Assembly (NCBI GenBank): GCA_028768525.1
Contig: CP054837.1
Coordinates: forward strand, 5,266,001-5,330,000
Reading direction: 5' to 3'
DNA from: Desulfobacter sp.
GTDB taxonomy: Bacteria > Desulfobacterota > Desulfobacteria > Desulfobacterales > Desulfobacteraceae
Length of the DNA stretch: 64,000 nucleotides
The position numbers and the translations under genes were made by a program. Below the pieces are notes generated by a model. The model was given only the letters and a program-made list of their open reading frames with translations, was not told where the DNA came from and did no database searches. Below are positions 23,139 through 31,994 of the stretch, in pieces. The first letter of the stretch is position 1, and each line of letters opens with the position of its first letter.

Positions 23139-24836
23139 TTATGAATTGATTTGTTTCTTGCAGATATCTATATAATGCACCAGTCCCGGGTCGCTGTCAA
23201 AGGGGGTGAAGCAGGAAAGGGCCCGGTGAAATTCGCCCAGGTTCATGAGGCTCACCCCCATGCAGACGCAAAGGTCCTTGTGTCCGGGAAAGTGTGTCAG
23301 CCCCTTTTCCAGCCTGGCAACAGCCGCTGGGAACTGCCGTGATTTCTGCAGAATCATGGCAAGACCCAGATAGGCACGGGCGTCAGGGTGGTATTCCAGG
23401 GCCCGTTCAAACAGGTGTGCCGCAATTTTATCAGGATGGGGAATCCTCGGGTCCTGGGCATATTCACCGTGGGAAAATGTCAGGGCCAGCCGGGAGAGAA
23501 AATCGGCATGGAAGGGAGAAAGTGCCGGGTCCGCTTTCAGCTCAATTTTTTCTGCAAATTCTTCAATATTGGTGAAAAAGGCCTGGCGCAGCCGGTCCCC
23601 CCAGGCTTTGGCCTGTGGGAAATCCATCTGGGGATCCAGTTCGCACCAGGGCAGGTCTTCAATTTCACGGAACCAGACCTGCTCATCGATCCACCCCTTG
23701 TCCCTGGCCCGGGCATACAGGCGGGTACCGGGGAAGGTCACCAGCATGTAAAACACCGTACTCAGGGGCGCCAGCCGTTCCATGAGACTGATGCTCTCTT
23801 CAATGGTGGCGTCTGTTTCTCCTGGAGATCCGTAGATAAAATAGGCCCGGGGCAGAATGCCGTAGGATTTGACCCGGTCAAAGGCCCGGGCGCAGGCGGC
23901 ATTGTCCACGGGCTTGCCCAGAATTTTTTTAATTTTATCCGCCCCGGATTCCACCCCGAAACTGATCTGGATGCAGCCGGCCCTGCGCATGAGCGGGAGG
24001 ATCCTTTCATCGATATAGTCCACCCGGGAAATGGCGTTCCAGGTGATGGGCAGGCGTGCCTCAATCATTTTTGAGCAGAGTTCGGCCACTGCCTCCCGGT
24101 CCATGGTAAAGGTATCGTCGGAGATGAAAAAATGGGTGACCCCTTTGGCGGCCAGGGCCTGGATCTCTTCAAAAAACCATTGGGGGGAATGGCGGCGGAC
24201 CTCCGAGGTGCCCCAGAATTTCGGAGAGCCGCAGAAGGTGCATCTGCCCGGGCAGCCCCGGGACATGGCAAGGTGTTTGTATGTGAAGTATTTTGACGGG
24301 TGGGGCAGGCGGTCCAGATCCCCAATGGGCTCGGCCGGGCCGGTATCCTTCAGCTCCCCGTTTTTACTCCGGTATATAAGTCCCGGGATGGCGTCAAGCC
24401 GTTCGTCCAGTTCAGCTCCGGCTTCGGCTGTCCGGGCCAGTGCCGTAAAGCTGGTTTCCCCCTCGCCCCGGACAATAAGGTCCAGTTCCGGGCAGGCGGC
24501 AAACAGGTGGTCTGCCATAAAGGTGGGGGCAGGGCCGCCAAAGACTATAAGTGCATTGGGCAGGGCTTTTCTGGCGGCCCTGGCACAGGCCCCGGCATTG
24601 ATCCGGCTGGGGTTGGTCACGGAAAATCCAATGATATCCGGTTTGACCTGGTCAAGGGCGGACCGGAACAGGGCCAGTGGATCGGCATGGTCTGCTGCCA
24701 GGTTCAGAATGGTGGCAAACATCCCCTGGTCCAGAAGGGCGGCGGCCAGGTAGTATAGGCCGATGGGCACCTGCTGGGCATCATCGTCGGTGACCCGCTT
24801 GTCCAGGCAGGCCGGATTGACAAATAGTACCTTCAC
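23139..24836 (-). CDS. B12-binding radical SAM protein with C-terminal TPR-like repeats
   Basis: 565 aa. The N-terminal ~140 residues form a B12-binding-like Rossmann domain (MKVLFVNPACL, VPIGLYYLAAALL, IIGFSVTNPSR, IVFGGPAPTF), without the DxHxxG cobalamin loop, so base-off B12 binding is uncertain. The radical SAM domain follows with the cluster motif CPGRCTFCG near residue 200 and GVESGADKIKKILGK further on. From about residue 470 there are two or three TPR-like helical pairs. It is a member of the large BchE/Mg-protoporphyrin-cyclase-like group that modifies lipids, cofactors or peptides; substrate unknown. It is operonic with a nitroreductase (upstream, 5 bp) and the DUF6178-like gene. 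Confidence 0.88.
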   Translation of the reverse strand: MKVLFVNPACLDKRVTDDDAQQVPIGLYYLAAALLDQGMFATILNLAADHADPLALFRSALDQVKPDIIGFSVTNPSRINAGACARAARKALPNALIVFGGPAPTFMADHLFAACPELDLIVRGEGETSFTALARTAEAGAELDERLDAIPGLIYRSKNGELKDTGPAEPIGDLDRLPHPSKYFTYKHLAMSRGCPGRCTFCGSPKFWGTSEVRRHSPQWFFEEIQALAAKGVTHFFISDDTFTMDREAVAELCSKMIEARLPITWNAISRVDYIDERILPLMRRAGCIQISFGVESGADKIKKILGKPVDNAACARAFDRVKSYGILPRAYFIYGSPGETDATIEESISLMERLAPLSTVFYMLVTFPGTRLYARARDKGWIDEQVWFREIEDLPWCELDPQMDFPQAKAWGDRLRQAFFTNIEEFAEKIELKADPALSPFHADFLSRLALTFSHGEYAQDPRIPHPDKIAAHLFERALEYHPDARAYLGLAMILQKSRQFPAAVARLEKGLTHFPGHKDLCVCMGVSLMNLGEFHRALSCFTPFDSDPGLVHYIDICKKQINS

Positions 24837-24841
24837 GGCGG

Positions 24842-25423
24842 TTACCAGGATCCCACAATCAGGTCTTCAAGTTTTCGTTTGGGCACATGGTGGACCTGGT
24901 TTTCGTCCCGCCAGTATCTGATGTCTCCGTCTTCGCCAAGGTCTTCGATCCGGACCTCTTCAACGGGTTTGCCCAGGGCAATGACCAGTTTAACTTCCAG
25001 GTGGTCGCCGATATTCAGCAGCTCTTTGAGCCTTTTAATGTTGATGGCACCGAAGATGCAGCCGCCAAGCCCCCTGGCCCGGGCGCCCAAAAGCATGGTC
25101 TGGGCGACAATACCGTGGTCGCACCAGAATTTGTCCGCAATGGTGGTGTCGCCCATGATTACGATGTAGCCGGTGGGCTGTTCGGCCTTTTGGGGTCCCT
25201 TCCAGTCTTTGAGGTAGGCGGCCCAGGTCAGGCATGAGAAAATATCGTCGTTTTTGGCCGGATCTGAGCAAATCATGTATTTCAGGGGCTGCTTGTTGGC
25301 GGCCGAGGGTGTCATCCTGGCCAGGTCTACCAATTCCTCCAGGGTTTGGGTCGTCAGTTTTACGCTGTTGTCAAACCGGCGGCAGGAGCGGTTGGCTTTT
25401 ACCAATGATTTGAAATCATCCAT
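24842..25423 (-). CDS. Nitroreductase-family flavoprotein
   Basis: 193 aa FMN-dependent oxidoreductase of the nitroreductase fold. FMN-phosphate contacts are SCRRFD near the N-terminus, SAANKQPLKYMIC near 40-52, and GLGGCIFGAI near 125. LVIALGKPVEEVR near 145 is a typical end block. The substrate is unknown; the family also includes reductases in cofactor synthesis. It lies between rdgB and the radical SAM gene in the same operon, so it may supply electrons to that enzyme or act independently (inference). Confidence 0.88.
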   Translation of the reverse strand: MDDFKSLVKANRSCRRFDNSVKLTTQTLEELVDLARMTPSAANKQPLKYMICSDPAKNDDIFSCLTWAAYLKDWKGPQKAEQPTGYIVIMGDTTIADKFWCDHGIVAQTMLLGARARGLGGCIFGAINIKRLKELLNIGDHLEVKLVIALGKPVEEVRIEDLGEDGDIRYWRDENQVHHVPKRKLEDLIVGSW

Positions 25424-25456
25424 TCTTATTCCTCCGATATTTTTATCCCGCTTTGA

Positions 25457-26107
25457 TTATTCGCCGGAATCACTGCAGGGCACTGTTTTAAACCGGGGCA
25501 TATTGATGTCGATCCATTCGAGAATTTTGTCCATCTCCCGGGTCACTTCCTTGAGGGCCTTGCCCCGGTGGCTGACCTTGGCCTTTTCATCCATGCCCAG
25601 CTGTGCAAAGGTTTTGTTGTATTCCGGAAAAAAGAAAAGAGGGTCGTATCCGAACCCGTTGTCACCGGCCGGCTCCCGGGTCAATATCCCCTCGCACCGT
25701 CCTTCATAGGTGAGGGCGGCTCCTGTGGGCACGGCAATGGAAATAACGCATTCAAAAGCAGCCTTGCGGTTTTCCTGGTTTTCCATGGCATCAAGGAGTT
25801 TGGCAACATTGTCTGCATCGGTGGCATTTTCACCGGCGTACCGGGCGGAGTAGACGCCCGGGGCCCCGTCCAGGGCATCCACACAGAGTCCTGAGTCGTC
25901 TGCCAGTGCCGGATAGCCCAAAATCCGAGAGGTGAATGCTGCTTTTTTGTAGGCATTGTCGTCAAAGGTTTCCCCGTCTTCAATGACTTCCGGGATGGGG
26001 CCGAAATCCGATAGGTTTTTTATTTCAACGGGAAGGTCTTTGAAAATATTCTGCATTTCCCTGGTTTTGCCTTTGTTGGTTGTGGCCAGCACAATGGTCT
26101 GCTTCAC
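25457..26107 (-). CDS. rdgB: XTP/dITP diphosphatase (RdgB/HAM1 family)
   Basis: Hydrolyses non-canonical purine nucleoside triphosphates (ITP, XTP) to monophosphates, protecting DNA and RNA. The 216-aa protein has the family signatures VLATTNKGKTREM at the N-terminus, ADDSGLCVDALDGAPGVYSARYAG in the middle and GDNGFGYDPLFFFPE later. The GTG at 26107 is chosen because AGGAG lies 6 bases upstream; a more distal ATG at 26134 would place that ribosome-binding site inside the gene. It is the first gene of the rdgB-nitroreductase-radical SAM-DUF6178-phosphopantetheinyl transferase operon. Confidence 0.93.
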   Translation of the reverse strand: MKQTIVLATTNKGKTREMQNIFKDLPVEIKNLSDFGPIPEVIEDGETFDDNAYKKAAFTSRILGYPALADDSGLCVDALDGAPGVYSARYAGENATDADNVAKLLDAMENQENRKAAFECVISIAVPTGAALTYEGRCEGILTREPAGDNGFGYDPLFFFPEYNKTFAQLGMDEKAKVSHRGKALKEVTREMDKILEWIDINMPRFKTVPCSDSGE

Positions 26108-26431
26108 CGGTGTCTCCTTATATTGGGGTGGCATGGGTTAAAAAATTTGGACTAATATAAGTATGGGCACGGGGTTTGTAAAGGCTGGTACCGGGAGCCA
26201 AGGAAAGGGTTTTTTTAACAGTCTGTCGCTGTCTGCCGCAGGCGTCCGGGAACGAAGCATGCGAGAATTACCCGCCCTGCTAAATCCAAACTGCCATTCC
26301 TCTTTTTAATGCATAGCTTTCCCCTTGCAATTTAAGGAAGGAGGATATTATATCTTCAATTAATCGATTTTAAATCACAACCTTTAATTTCTGATAGAAA
26401 TGAAACATCAAATACTTTCAAGGTATCTATA
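26108..26431. other. Intergenic region, AT-rich in its second half
   Basis: The 324 bp between the divergent rdgB and zinc-ribbon genes hold no recognisable gene. The base composition changes from GC-rich to clearly AT-rich at about 26300, and the low GC continues through the next gene. No terminator or consensus promoter could be placed with confidence. Confidence 0.4.
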
Positions 26432-26683
26432 ATGAGTGAAGTCGCAACTTATCACATGAGCTGCAAAGCGCTATTCAATAAATTGTTTAAAAGCAAAAAG
26501 TGCAAAAAATGCTCAACAAAAATGGCGCTCCAGACAGTGCGAGTCCCACGAGGAAGTGTGGATAAATGGCATGCAGATTTATTTGTAAATGAGATTTTAT
26601 TTAGATACGGGCAAAAAGTTGATATTTACTATGCTTACAAATGCGACAATTGCAAGACCATCGTCAAGCTTGAGGAGTTATAG
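26432..26683 (+). CDS. Small zinc-ribbon-like protein, function unknown
   Basis: 83 aa with two CXXC knuckles, CKKC near residue 39 and CDNC near 73, separated by about 30 residues: the spacing of a zinc ribbon. The N-terminus is Lys-rich (KLFKSKKCKKCSTK), which may contact nucleic acid. No other domain is present and I do not recognise the family. The gene is distinctly AT-rich, with codons such as AAA, TTT and ATT preferred, unlike the GC-rich neighbours, which suggests recent acquisition. The start ATG has a weak AAGG upstream. It stands alone between rdgB (divergent) and the DUF3786 gene. Confidence 0.6.
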   Translation: MSEVATYHMSCKALFNKLFKSKKCKKCSTKMALQTVRVPRGSVDKWHADLFVNEILFRYGQKVDIYYAYKCDNCKTIVKLEEL

Positions 26684-26817
26684 CTCAGTTTAAATAGTGG
26701 ATTTATTACATTGGTACCTTTCATTTCTGCAAAGCCGTTCTGGATGAAAAATCGGATGACTGGAGGTTTGGGCTGTGCCATAATCGGCCTGATTGAAAAG
26801 CCAAATCGGGAGGATAG

Positions 26818-27630
26818 ATGCCGGAATTCAAAAATGCCATGGAAGTGTTTTCGCTTCTTGATAAATCCAACTGCAGAAAATGTGATGAGCCCACCTGCCT
26901 GGCCTTTGCCTCAAAGGTGTTTTTAGGACAGAAGAATTTGGATCGGTGCCCGGCCCTTGCCAGGGAGGTGATAGCCCGTTACCAGGGACATTCCCACGAG
27001 GGCCCGCCCGGGGAAAGAGAGCGTGAGGAAGCCATGGCGGCTTTCAGGGCCCGTTTGGCCGGATGCGACCTGGAAGCGGCGGCCCAAAGGACCGGTGGAA
27101 AATTTAAGGGGGGATGGCTGACCCTGAGGATTTTCGGGAAGCTGTTTTCCATTAATAACGCGGGCCGGTTCCGTACGGATCTCCATGTCAATCCCTGGAT
27201 GGTGATGCCGGTGATGAATTATGTGCTTGATGCCCGGGGTGCCAAGCCCTCTGGCGACTGGGTGCCTTTTCGGGAGCTGGCCGGGGGCATGGAAAAGAAT
27301 AATCTTTTTGCCCGGCGGGGGGAAGGGCCGCTAAAGAATATTGCCGATACCTATCCGGCATTGTTTGAGGATCTGGTGGATATGTTTTCGGGCGAACCCA
27401 TGGACAGGGCCTATGAATCGGATATCTCCCTGGTGCTCTATCCCCTGCCGCTGCTGCCCATGCTGGTTTGTTACTGGAAGCCGGAGGAGGGCATGGCCTC
27501 CAACCTGACCCTGTTTTTTGACCGCAGTGCCGATCAAAACGGCGGCAGCGCCATGATATTCAACCTGGCCACGGGCATGGTGCGGATGTTCGAAAAGTTT
27601 GCCGCCACCCATGGGGTAAAGGAGGGGTGA
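26818..27630 (+). CDS. DUF3786 protein with N-terminal Fe-S binding domain
   Basis: 270 aa. The N-terminal 35 residues carry a four-cysteine pattern (NCRKCDEPTCLAFASKVFLG, then DRCPAL), like the Fe-S domain found at the start of the corrinoid Fe-S protein large subunit and RnfB. The rest resembles DUF3786, including GGWLTLRIFGKLFSINNAG and LPLLPMLVCYWKPEEG, a domain frequent in sulfate reducers and acetogens. No catalytic function is established. The ATG at 26818 follows GGGAGGATAG. It has no obvious operon partner; the next gene starts 90 bp downstream. Confidence 0.8.
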   Translation: MPEFKNAMEVFSLLDKSNCRKCDEPTCLAFASKVFLGQKNLDRCPALAREVIARYQGHSHEGPPGEREREEAMAAFRARLAGCDLEAAAQRTGGKFKGGWLTLRIFGKLFSINNAGRFRTDLHVNPWMVMPVMNYVLDARGAKPSGDWVPFRELAGGMEKNNLFARRGEGPLKNIADTYPALFEDLVDMFSGEPMDRAYESDISLVLYPLPLLPMLVCYWKPEEGMASNLTLFFDRSADQNGGSAMIFNLATGMVRMFEKFAATHGVKEG

Positions 27631-27719
27631 TTATCTCAGACCTTCCCAATGACATGTATGCGACTTATTGTTTGGGTAGTTGTATTTTGTAAAGATGATA
27701 AAATAAAAGAGGTGACCCC

Positions 27720-28625
27720 ATGACAGATCATGCCCATGATATGGTAAAGGCTTCCCTGGCAGCCGATTCACTGGCGCTGGGGGTTCACTGGATATATGAT
27801 ACAGATCAGATCAAATCCGGCCATGGCCGGGTGGACCGGTTGCTGGCACCTGCCCCCGGATCCTATCATTCCACCAAAACCAGGGGGGAGTTCACCCATT
27901 ACGGTGACCAGACGCTTACCCTGCTTGAATCCGTTGCCCGGAACGGCGGGTTCGCCCTTGATCGGTTTTTCAGCGACTGGCAGGTCCTTTTCTCGGATTA
28001 TACCGGGTATATGGACATGGCCACCAAGGGCACCCTCAGAAATATCGCCAGGGATAAGGGACCTGAATCCTGCGGTTCGGCGTCCAACGATATTGCCGGT
28101 GCCTCAAGGATGGCCCCGATTGTCCTGGGGCACCGGGGCGATGCCCATGCCCTGGACAAAGCGGTGCGGGATCAGACCCGGATGACCCATAATGACGAGG
28201 CCACCATTGATACGGCGGCCTTTTTTGCCAGGGTCTGCCTGGCCGGGCTGGAAGGAATCTCTCCCTCCGAAACCATTCGGCATCTGGCGGAAAATGATTT
28301 TTCAGGGTCACCCGCAGGGATGTGGGCCATCCAGGGCCTGGATGCTGCGGACAAGGAGAGTATTGCTGCCGTTGCAGGCTTCGGCCAGTCCTGCCATACC
28401 CCAGAGGCCTTTGGCGGGGTGGTCCAGATCATTGCCCGGTACGAGCGGCAACCGGGGGAAGGCATTGTTCAGGCGGTGATGGCCGGGGGGGACAATGCGG
28501 CACGGGCAAGCTTGGTCGGACAGGTTCTGGCCGCATACAATGGGGCCGATGATGCCGTCAATAACTGGTTCGACGGTCTGGTGAAAAAGGAGCTGGTTCT
28601 GGAACTGCTCAATAAAATTGCCTGA
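27720..28625 (+). CDS. ADP-ribosylglycohydrolase-family protein
   Basis: 301 aa, all-helical fold of the DraG/ARH3 type. The N-terminal metal-site block appears as ASLAADSLALGVHWIYD in place of the usual GDALG, followed by GEFTHYGDQTLTLLESV. The second acidic block is THNDEATIDTAAFFARV. The changes in the first block leave activity towards ADP-ribosyl-arginine uncertain; many family members in bacteria have unknown substrates. It is preceded by AGAGGTGACCCC as ribosome-binding site. No nitrogenase regulatory partner (DraT) is next to it. Confidence 0.8.
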   Translation: MTDHAHDMVKASLAADSLALGVHWIYDTDQIKSGHGRVDRLLAPAPGSYHSTKTRGEFTHYGDQTLTLLESVARNGGFALDRFFSDWQVLFSDYTGYMDMATKGTLRNIARDKGPESCGSASNDIAGASRMAPIVLGHRGDAHALDKAVRDQTRMTHNDEATIDTAAFFARVCLAGLEGISPSETIRHLAENDFSGSPAGMWAIQGLDAADKESIAAVAGFGQSCHTPEAFGGVVQIIARYERQPGEGIVQAVMAGGDNAARASLVGQVLAAYNGADDAVNNWFDGLVKKELVLELLNKIA

Positions 28626-28653
28626 CCCGCAATCCGTCAAAGAGGCGTGGAAA

Positions 28654-30816
28654 TCAGTTCCGTCTCAATTCCCTTTGAACGGCCAGGCCGATCTCTTCAA
28701 GGGTGTAAGGTTTTTTCAGGTACTGGCCGGCGCCCAGGGCCATGGCTTCTTTTACCTGGCGGGTCCTGGAAAAGCCGCTGGCGATAATCGCCTTCTGGTC
28801 CGGGCGGAATGCCTTGATCCGGCGGTAGGTCTCCAGGCCGTCAATGCCCGGATCCATGATCATATCCAGAAGCACCAGGTCCGCCTCCCTGTCTTTCAGA
28901 AGGGAGACGGCGGTTTCGCCATTTTCCGCAGTAAATACGGTGTAGTTGAGCCGTTCCAATAATCCGGATGCGATCTGGCGCTGGTGGGCATCGTCATCCA
29001 CAATGAGTATCCGTTCTCCCTGTCCCGCAAGGCGCTCAAAAGGCACAGCTCCCGAAGCCGTCTCCGGCAGGTCCCGGGTAACGGGGAAATAAAGGTCGAA
29101 CCGGGTGCCCCGGCCCGGGGATGAGGTGACATCGATATAACCGTCGTGGTCCTGGACCGTTCCCCATACCACGGCCATACCCAGCCCAGTGCCGCTGCGC
29201 CCCATGACTTTTTTGGTGAAGAAGGGTTCAAATATCCGCTTGAGGTCTTCCTGGGCGATTCCTTCACCCCGGTCTTCCACGGAGAGTATCAGGACATCCC
29301 CCTCCATTACCCGGCCATAGCCTTTTAGAGGCCTGTCCAGGCGGCGGTTTACGGTGGTGATTCTGATGATGCCGCCGTGGGGCTGGGCCTCGGCGGCATT
29401 GGATATAAGGTTCATCACAGTTTTCTGCAGATGGATATCCGAGCCTCTGAGCCGGGAGATACCTGCCGAAAGGTCCGTGGTCACGGTCACATTGGGGTGA
29501 AAGGACAGGATTTTTTCGTATTCCGGGGTGCGCAGAAATTCACGGACAATCGTGTTGAGATCCACCACTTCCCGGCTGACCACCCCCCGCCGGGAGAGGG
29601 TCAGAAGGTCCTGGACGATTTCAGTGGCCCGCAAACCAGAGGCCTGAATGGTTTGCAGTCCTCTGCCCATGGGGCTGTTTTCGTCAATATCCATGAGCAG
29701 GAGGTCCGGATAGGTGACAATGCCGGAGAGGACATTGTTCAGGTCATGGGCTACGCCGCCTGCAAGAAGCCCCAAGGCTTCCATTTTCTGGGACCGGTTT
29801 AACCGTTCCTCCAGTTCTTTTTTCCGCTTGGCAATTTCTTTTTGTTCTGAAATATCCCTGAGAATACCGATGATTTTCTGGGGTTCTCCAAGATTATCCC
29901 TGATCAGGCGCGCATTGGCGGAGCAGACGGCCGCTTTCCCTGTTTTGTCCCTCAGCCTGATTTCGTATTCCGGGGTATGGGTTTCCCGGACAATGTGCTC
30001 CACAAATAATTGCCGTTTCTCGGGCCTGTGGTACAGCCGGTGAATCGGGGTGCCCAGCAGTTCGTCCCGGGAGTATCCGCATACCTGTTCAATGGAGGGG
30101 GAAATTTCCAGAATCGTGCCGTCCAGGCTGGTTTCAAAATAGACGTCGAGGATATTGTCGAAAATCCTGCGGTATTTTTTCCGGGAAACCGACAGGGTTA
30201 ACAATGATTTCTGTAGTCCGTTAAGTACCATGTTCACCGAGACCGTGGCCAGTATGTTGAGCAGCATGAAATTCGCGCAGATCACCACCCATTTCATATC
30301 AGGGTTTTCCTGGACCAGGTGCCAGGCCTTAAACCCGAACCGGACCATGATTTCCGGACGGTTCTGGTGAATCAGAAAGCCGATGAACACAACGGTTGCC
30401 CCGTTGAGGGCCAGGGTCCACGATGAGGCCCTGGGGCCCAGCAGGACCGCAGTGAGAATGGGAAAGAGAAAAATCCACAAGGGGCCGCCCCCGTAAGGGC
30501 CCAGGGTAAATATGAGGATCAGCCCGAGAATATAGGTGATAATTGACATGCCGGCGGCCCTGGCCCTGTAAGAGAGGCCGGGATTCAGGGTCAGAAACAG
30601 TACATATCCCAGCACCAGGGTGTCGGCCCCTGCCACCATCCACAGTTCTTCTTTGATGGAGAGGTAGACGCTGGGGGCCCAGGTCAGCGCCCCCAGGCCC
30701 GAGGCCGCCAGGAGCAGGGTCCGCAGTATCCGTTCCTGCCAATAGGTGATGCCGTCTTCGGGGGTAAGGCCTTTGGGGGCGGTGTAGGATGCGATAAATG
30801 ATTTAATTGTGTCCAT
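28654..30816 (-). CDS. Membrane hybrid sensor histidine kinase (TM-PAS-HisKA-HATPase-REC)
   Basis: 720 aa from the ATG at 30816; the frame stays open 39 codons upstream, so a longer form cannot be excluded, and neither start has a strong ribosome-binding site. Five or six membrane segments occupy about residues 25-195 (for example LVLGYVLFLTLNPGL, ILGLILIFTLGPYGGG). A PAS domain follows (about 215-335, ending GILRDISEQKEI). The HisKA box LLAGGVAHDLNNVLSG has the His near residue 360; ATPase boxes are DRGEGIAQEDLKRIFEPFF and GTGLGMAVVWGTV. The C-terminal receiver (about 600-715) has LVLLDMIMDPGIDG. No response regulator is adjacent. The signal is unknown. Confidence 0.88.
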   Translation of the reverse strand: MDTIKSFIASYTAPKGLTPEDGITYWQERILRTLLLAASGLGALTWAPSVYLSIKEELWMVAGADTLVLGYVLFLTLNPGLSYRARAAGMSIITYILGLILIFTLGPYGGGPLWIFLFPILTAVLLGPRASSWTLALNGATVVFIGFLIHQNRPEIMVRFGFKAWHLVQENPDMKWVVICANFMLLNILATVSVNMVLNGLQKSLLTLSVSRKKYRRIFDNILDVYFETSLDGTILEISPSIEQVCGYSRDELLGTPIHRLYHRPEKRQLFVEHIVRETHTPEYEIRLRDKTGKAAVCSANARLIRDNLGEPQKIIGILRDISEQKEIAKRKKELEERLNRSQKMEALGLLAGGVAHDLNNVLSGIVTYPDLLLMDIDENSPMGRGLQTIQASGLRATEIVQDLLTLSRRGVVSREVVDLNTIVREFLRTPEYEKILSFHPNVTVTTDLSAGISRLRGSDIHLQKTVMNLISNAAEAQPHGGIIRITTVNRRLDRPLKGYGRVMEGDVLILSVEDRGEGIAQEDLKRIFEPFFTKKVMGRSGTGLGMAVVWGTVQDHDGYIDVTSSPGRGTRFDLYFPVTRDLPETASGAVPFERLAGQGERILIVDDDAHQRQIASGLLERLNYTVFTAENGETAVSLLKDREADLVLLDMIMDPGIDGLETYRRIKAFRPDQKAIIASGFSRTRQVKEAMALGAGQYLKKPYTLEEIGLAVQRELRRN

Positions 30817-30993
30817 GGGATATCGGTTCTTTGTATGATAATTATCAATCCAGTGGCGCAACTGTCCGAAACATAGCACAGATGGTGGGGGATTGCCATA
30901 ACTGCCAAGGGTGTCGATGGGACGGCCTTTCATACATTTGGCTTGTGCGGGAGATTATGATACCATGGCCTGCCCCAAGGGAGGAATCGGAAA

Positions 30994-31992
30994 ATGGCCA
31001 GGAGCGGATACAGACATATCTTTTTATTTACGGGACAGGGGGCGCAGTACCCCGGCATGGCCGCCGGGATCTACCGCACCGAACCTGTGTTCAGACAATG
31101 GATGGACTTTCTGGCCGCAGCAGCAGGGGAAAGAATGCCCCTGTCCATGACCGGTTTCCTTTTCGGCGGGGGCGTCCCGGAGAATTCCCGGTTTGACAAT
31201 ATCCTCATTTCACACCCCGTTCTGTTCTCGGTTCAGTTTGCCCTGGCCAAAACCCTGATTCATTATGGAATTGAGCCGGACTGCCTTCTGGGCACAAGCC
31301 TGGGGGAGTTTGTGGCCCTGGCCCTTGCAGAAGTGGCACCGCCCGAGGATATGCTGGCCATGCTTCTGGAACAGGCCGCCATCCTTGAAACCGTTTGCCC
31401 GGCCGGGGCCATGACCGGGATTTCTGACCGGCCGGAACGCTACCAAGATGACCCGGTCATCCGGGAAAACGTCTGGCTGGCCGGCATCAGTGCCCCCCGG
31501 CATTTCCTGGTCTCCGGGAAACGGGCGGGCATGGCCCGTGTGATCCGCCGTCTGGAGGACACCGGCACCGGTTACCAGGAACTGCCGGTTCGGTTCCCCT
31601 TTCATTCCCCCGGGGTTGAACCGGCCCTGGACCGGTGGATGGAAGAAAGTCTGCCGGCTGCAAAAATCCGCCTGGCAGTCCCCGAAACCCCTGTGATTTC
31701 CTGTTGCACCGGCCGCCTTGTCAAGGCGGTTTCTCCTTCTTATCTGACGGATATCGGGCGCCGCCCTGTTATTTTTCCGGAAGCCCTGAAAACCCTTAAC
31801 CATCAGCTTGGAGGGGCGCCCGGGCAGGAAAAACGACCTGTAAAAATATTTGATCTGGGACCCGGGGCATGGACCTCGGGGTTTGTCCGGCAGAATAAAA
31901 TCCTGGCCCGGCCCATGAACGTCTACCGGGTGATGACCCTGCTCGGGGATGAGATCAAACATATGGATAAAATCAAAAGGGAGGTGCTTTAA
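30994..31992 (+). CDS. Acyltransferase-like protein (FabD fold) lacking the malonate-binding arginine
   Basis: 332 aa with the fold of ACP acyltransferases: FTGQGAQYPGM near the N-terminus, nucleophile motif GTSLGE (Ser near residue 103), and the catalytic His in FPFHSP near 205. In malonyl-specific enzymes an Arg about 25 residues after the Ser binds the malonyl carboxylate; the next gene has it (KKRGELM), but here the aligned position is Gln (LEQAAIL). The enzyme is therefore unlikely to use malonyl-CoA. It resembles the acyl hydrolase/editing partner found next to malonyltransferases in trans-AT polyketide systems (inference). A strong GGGAGGA lies 8 bases before the ATG. It is the first gene of a three-gene unit with the malonyltransferase and a phosphopantetheinyl transferase. 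Confidence 0.8.
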   Translation: MARSGYRHIFLFTGQGAQYPGMAAGIYRTEPVFRQWMDFLAAAAGERMPLSMTGFLFGGGVPENSRFDNILISHPVLFSVQFALAKTLIHYGIEPDCLLGTSLGEFVALALAEVAPPEDMLAMLLEQAAILETVCPAGAMTGISDRPERYQDDPVIRENVWLAGISAPRHFLVSGKRAGMARVIRRLEDTGTGYQELPVRFPFHSPGVEPALDRWMEESLPAAKIRLAVPETPVISCCTGRLVKAVSPSYLTDIGRRPVIFPEALKTLNHQLGGAPGQEKRPVKIFDLGPGAWTSGFVRQNKILARPMNVYRVMTLLGDEIKHMDKIKREVL

Positions 31993-31994
31993 AA

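Noticed and set aside
22391..23149. A 252-codon plus-strand frame over the DUF6178-like gene
   Set aside because: The minus-strand frame is longer, has coupled neighbours on both sides and a family-like sequence; the plus-strand one has none.
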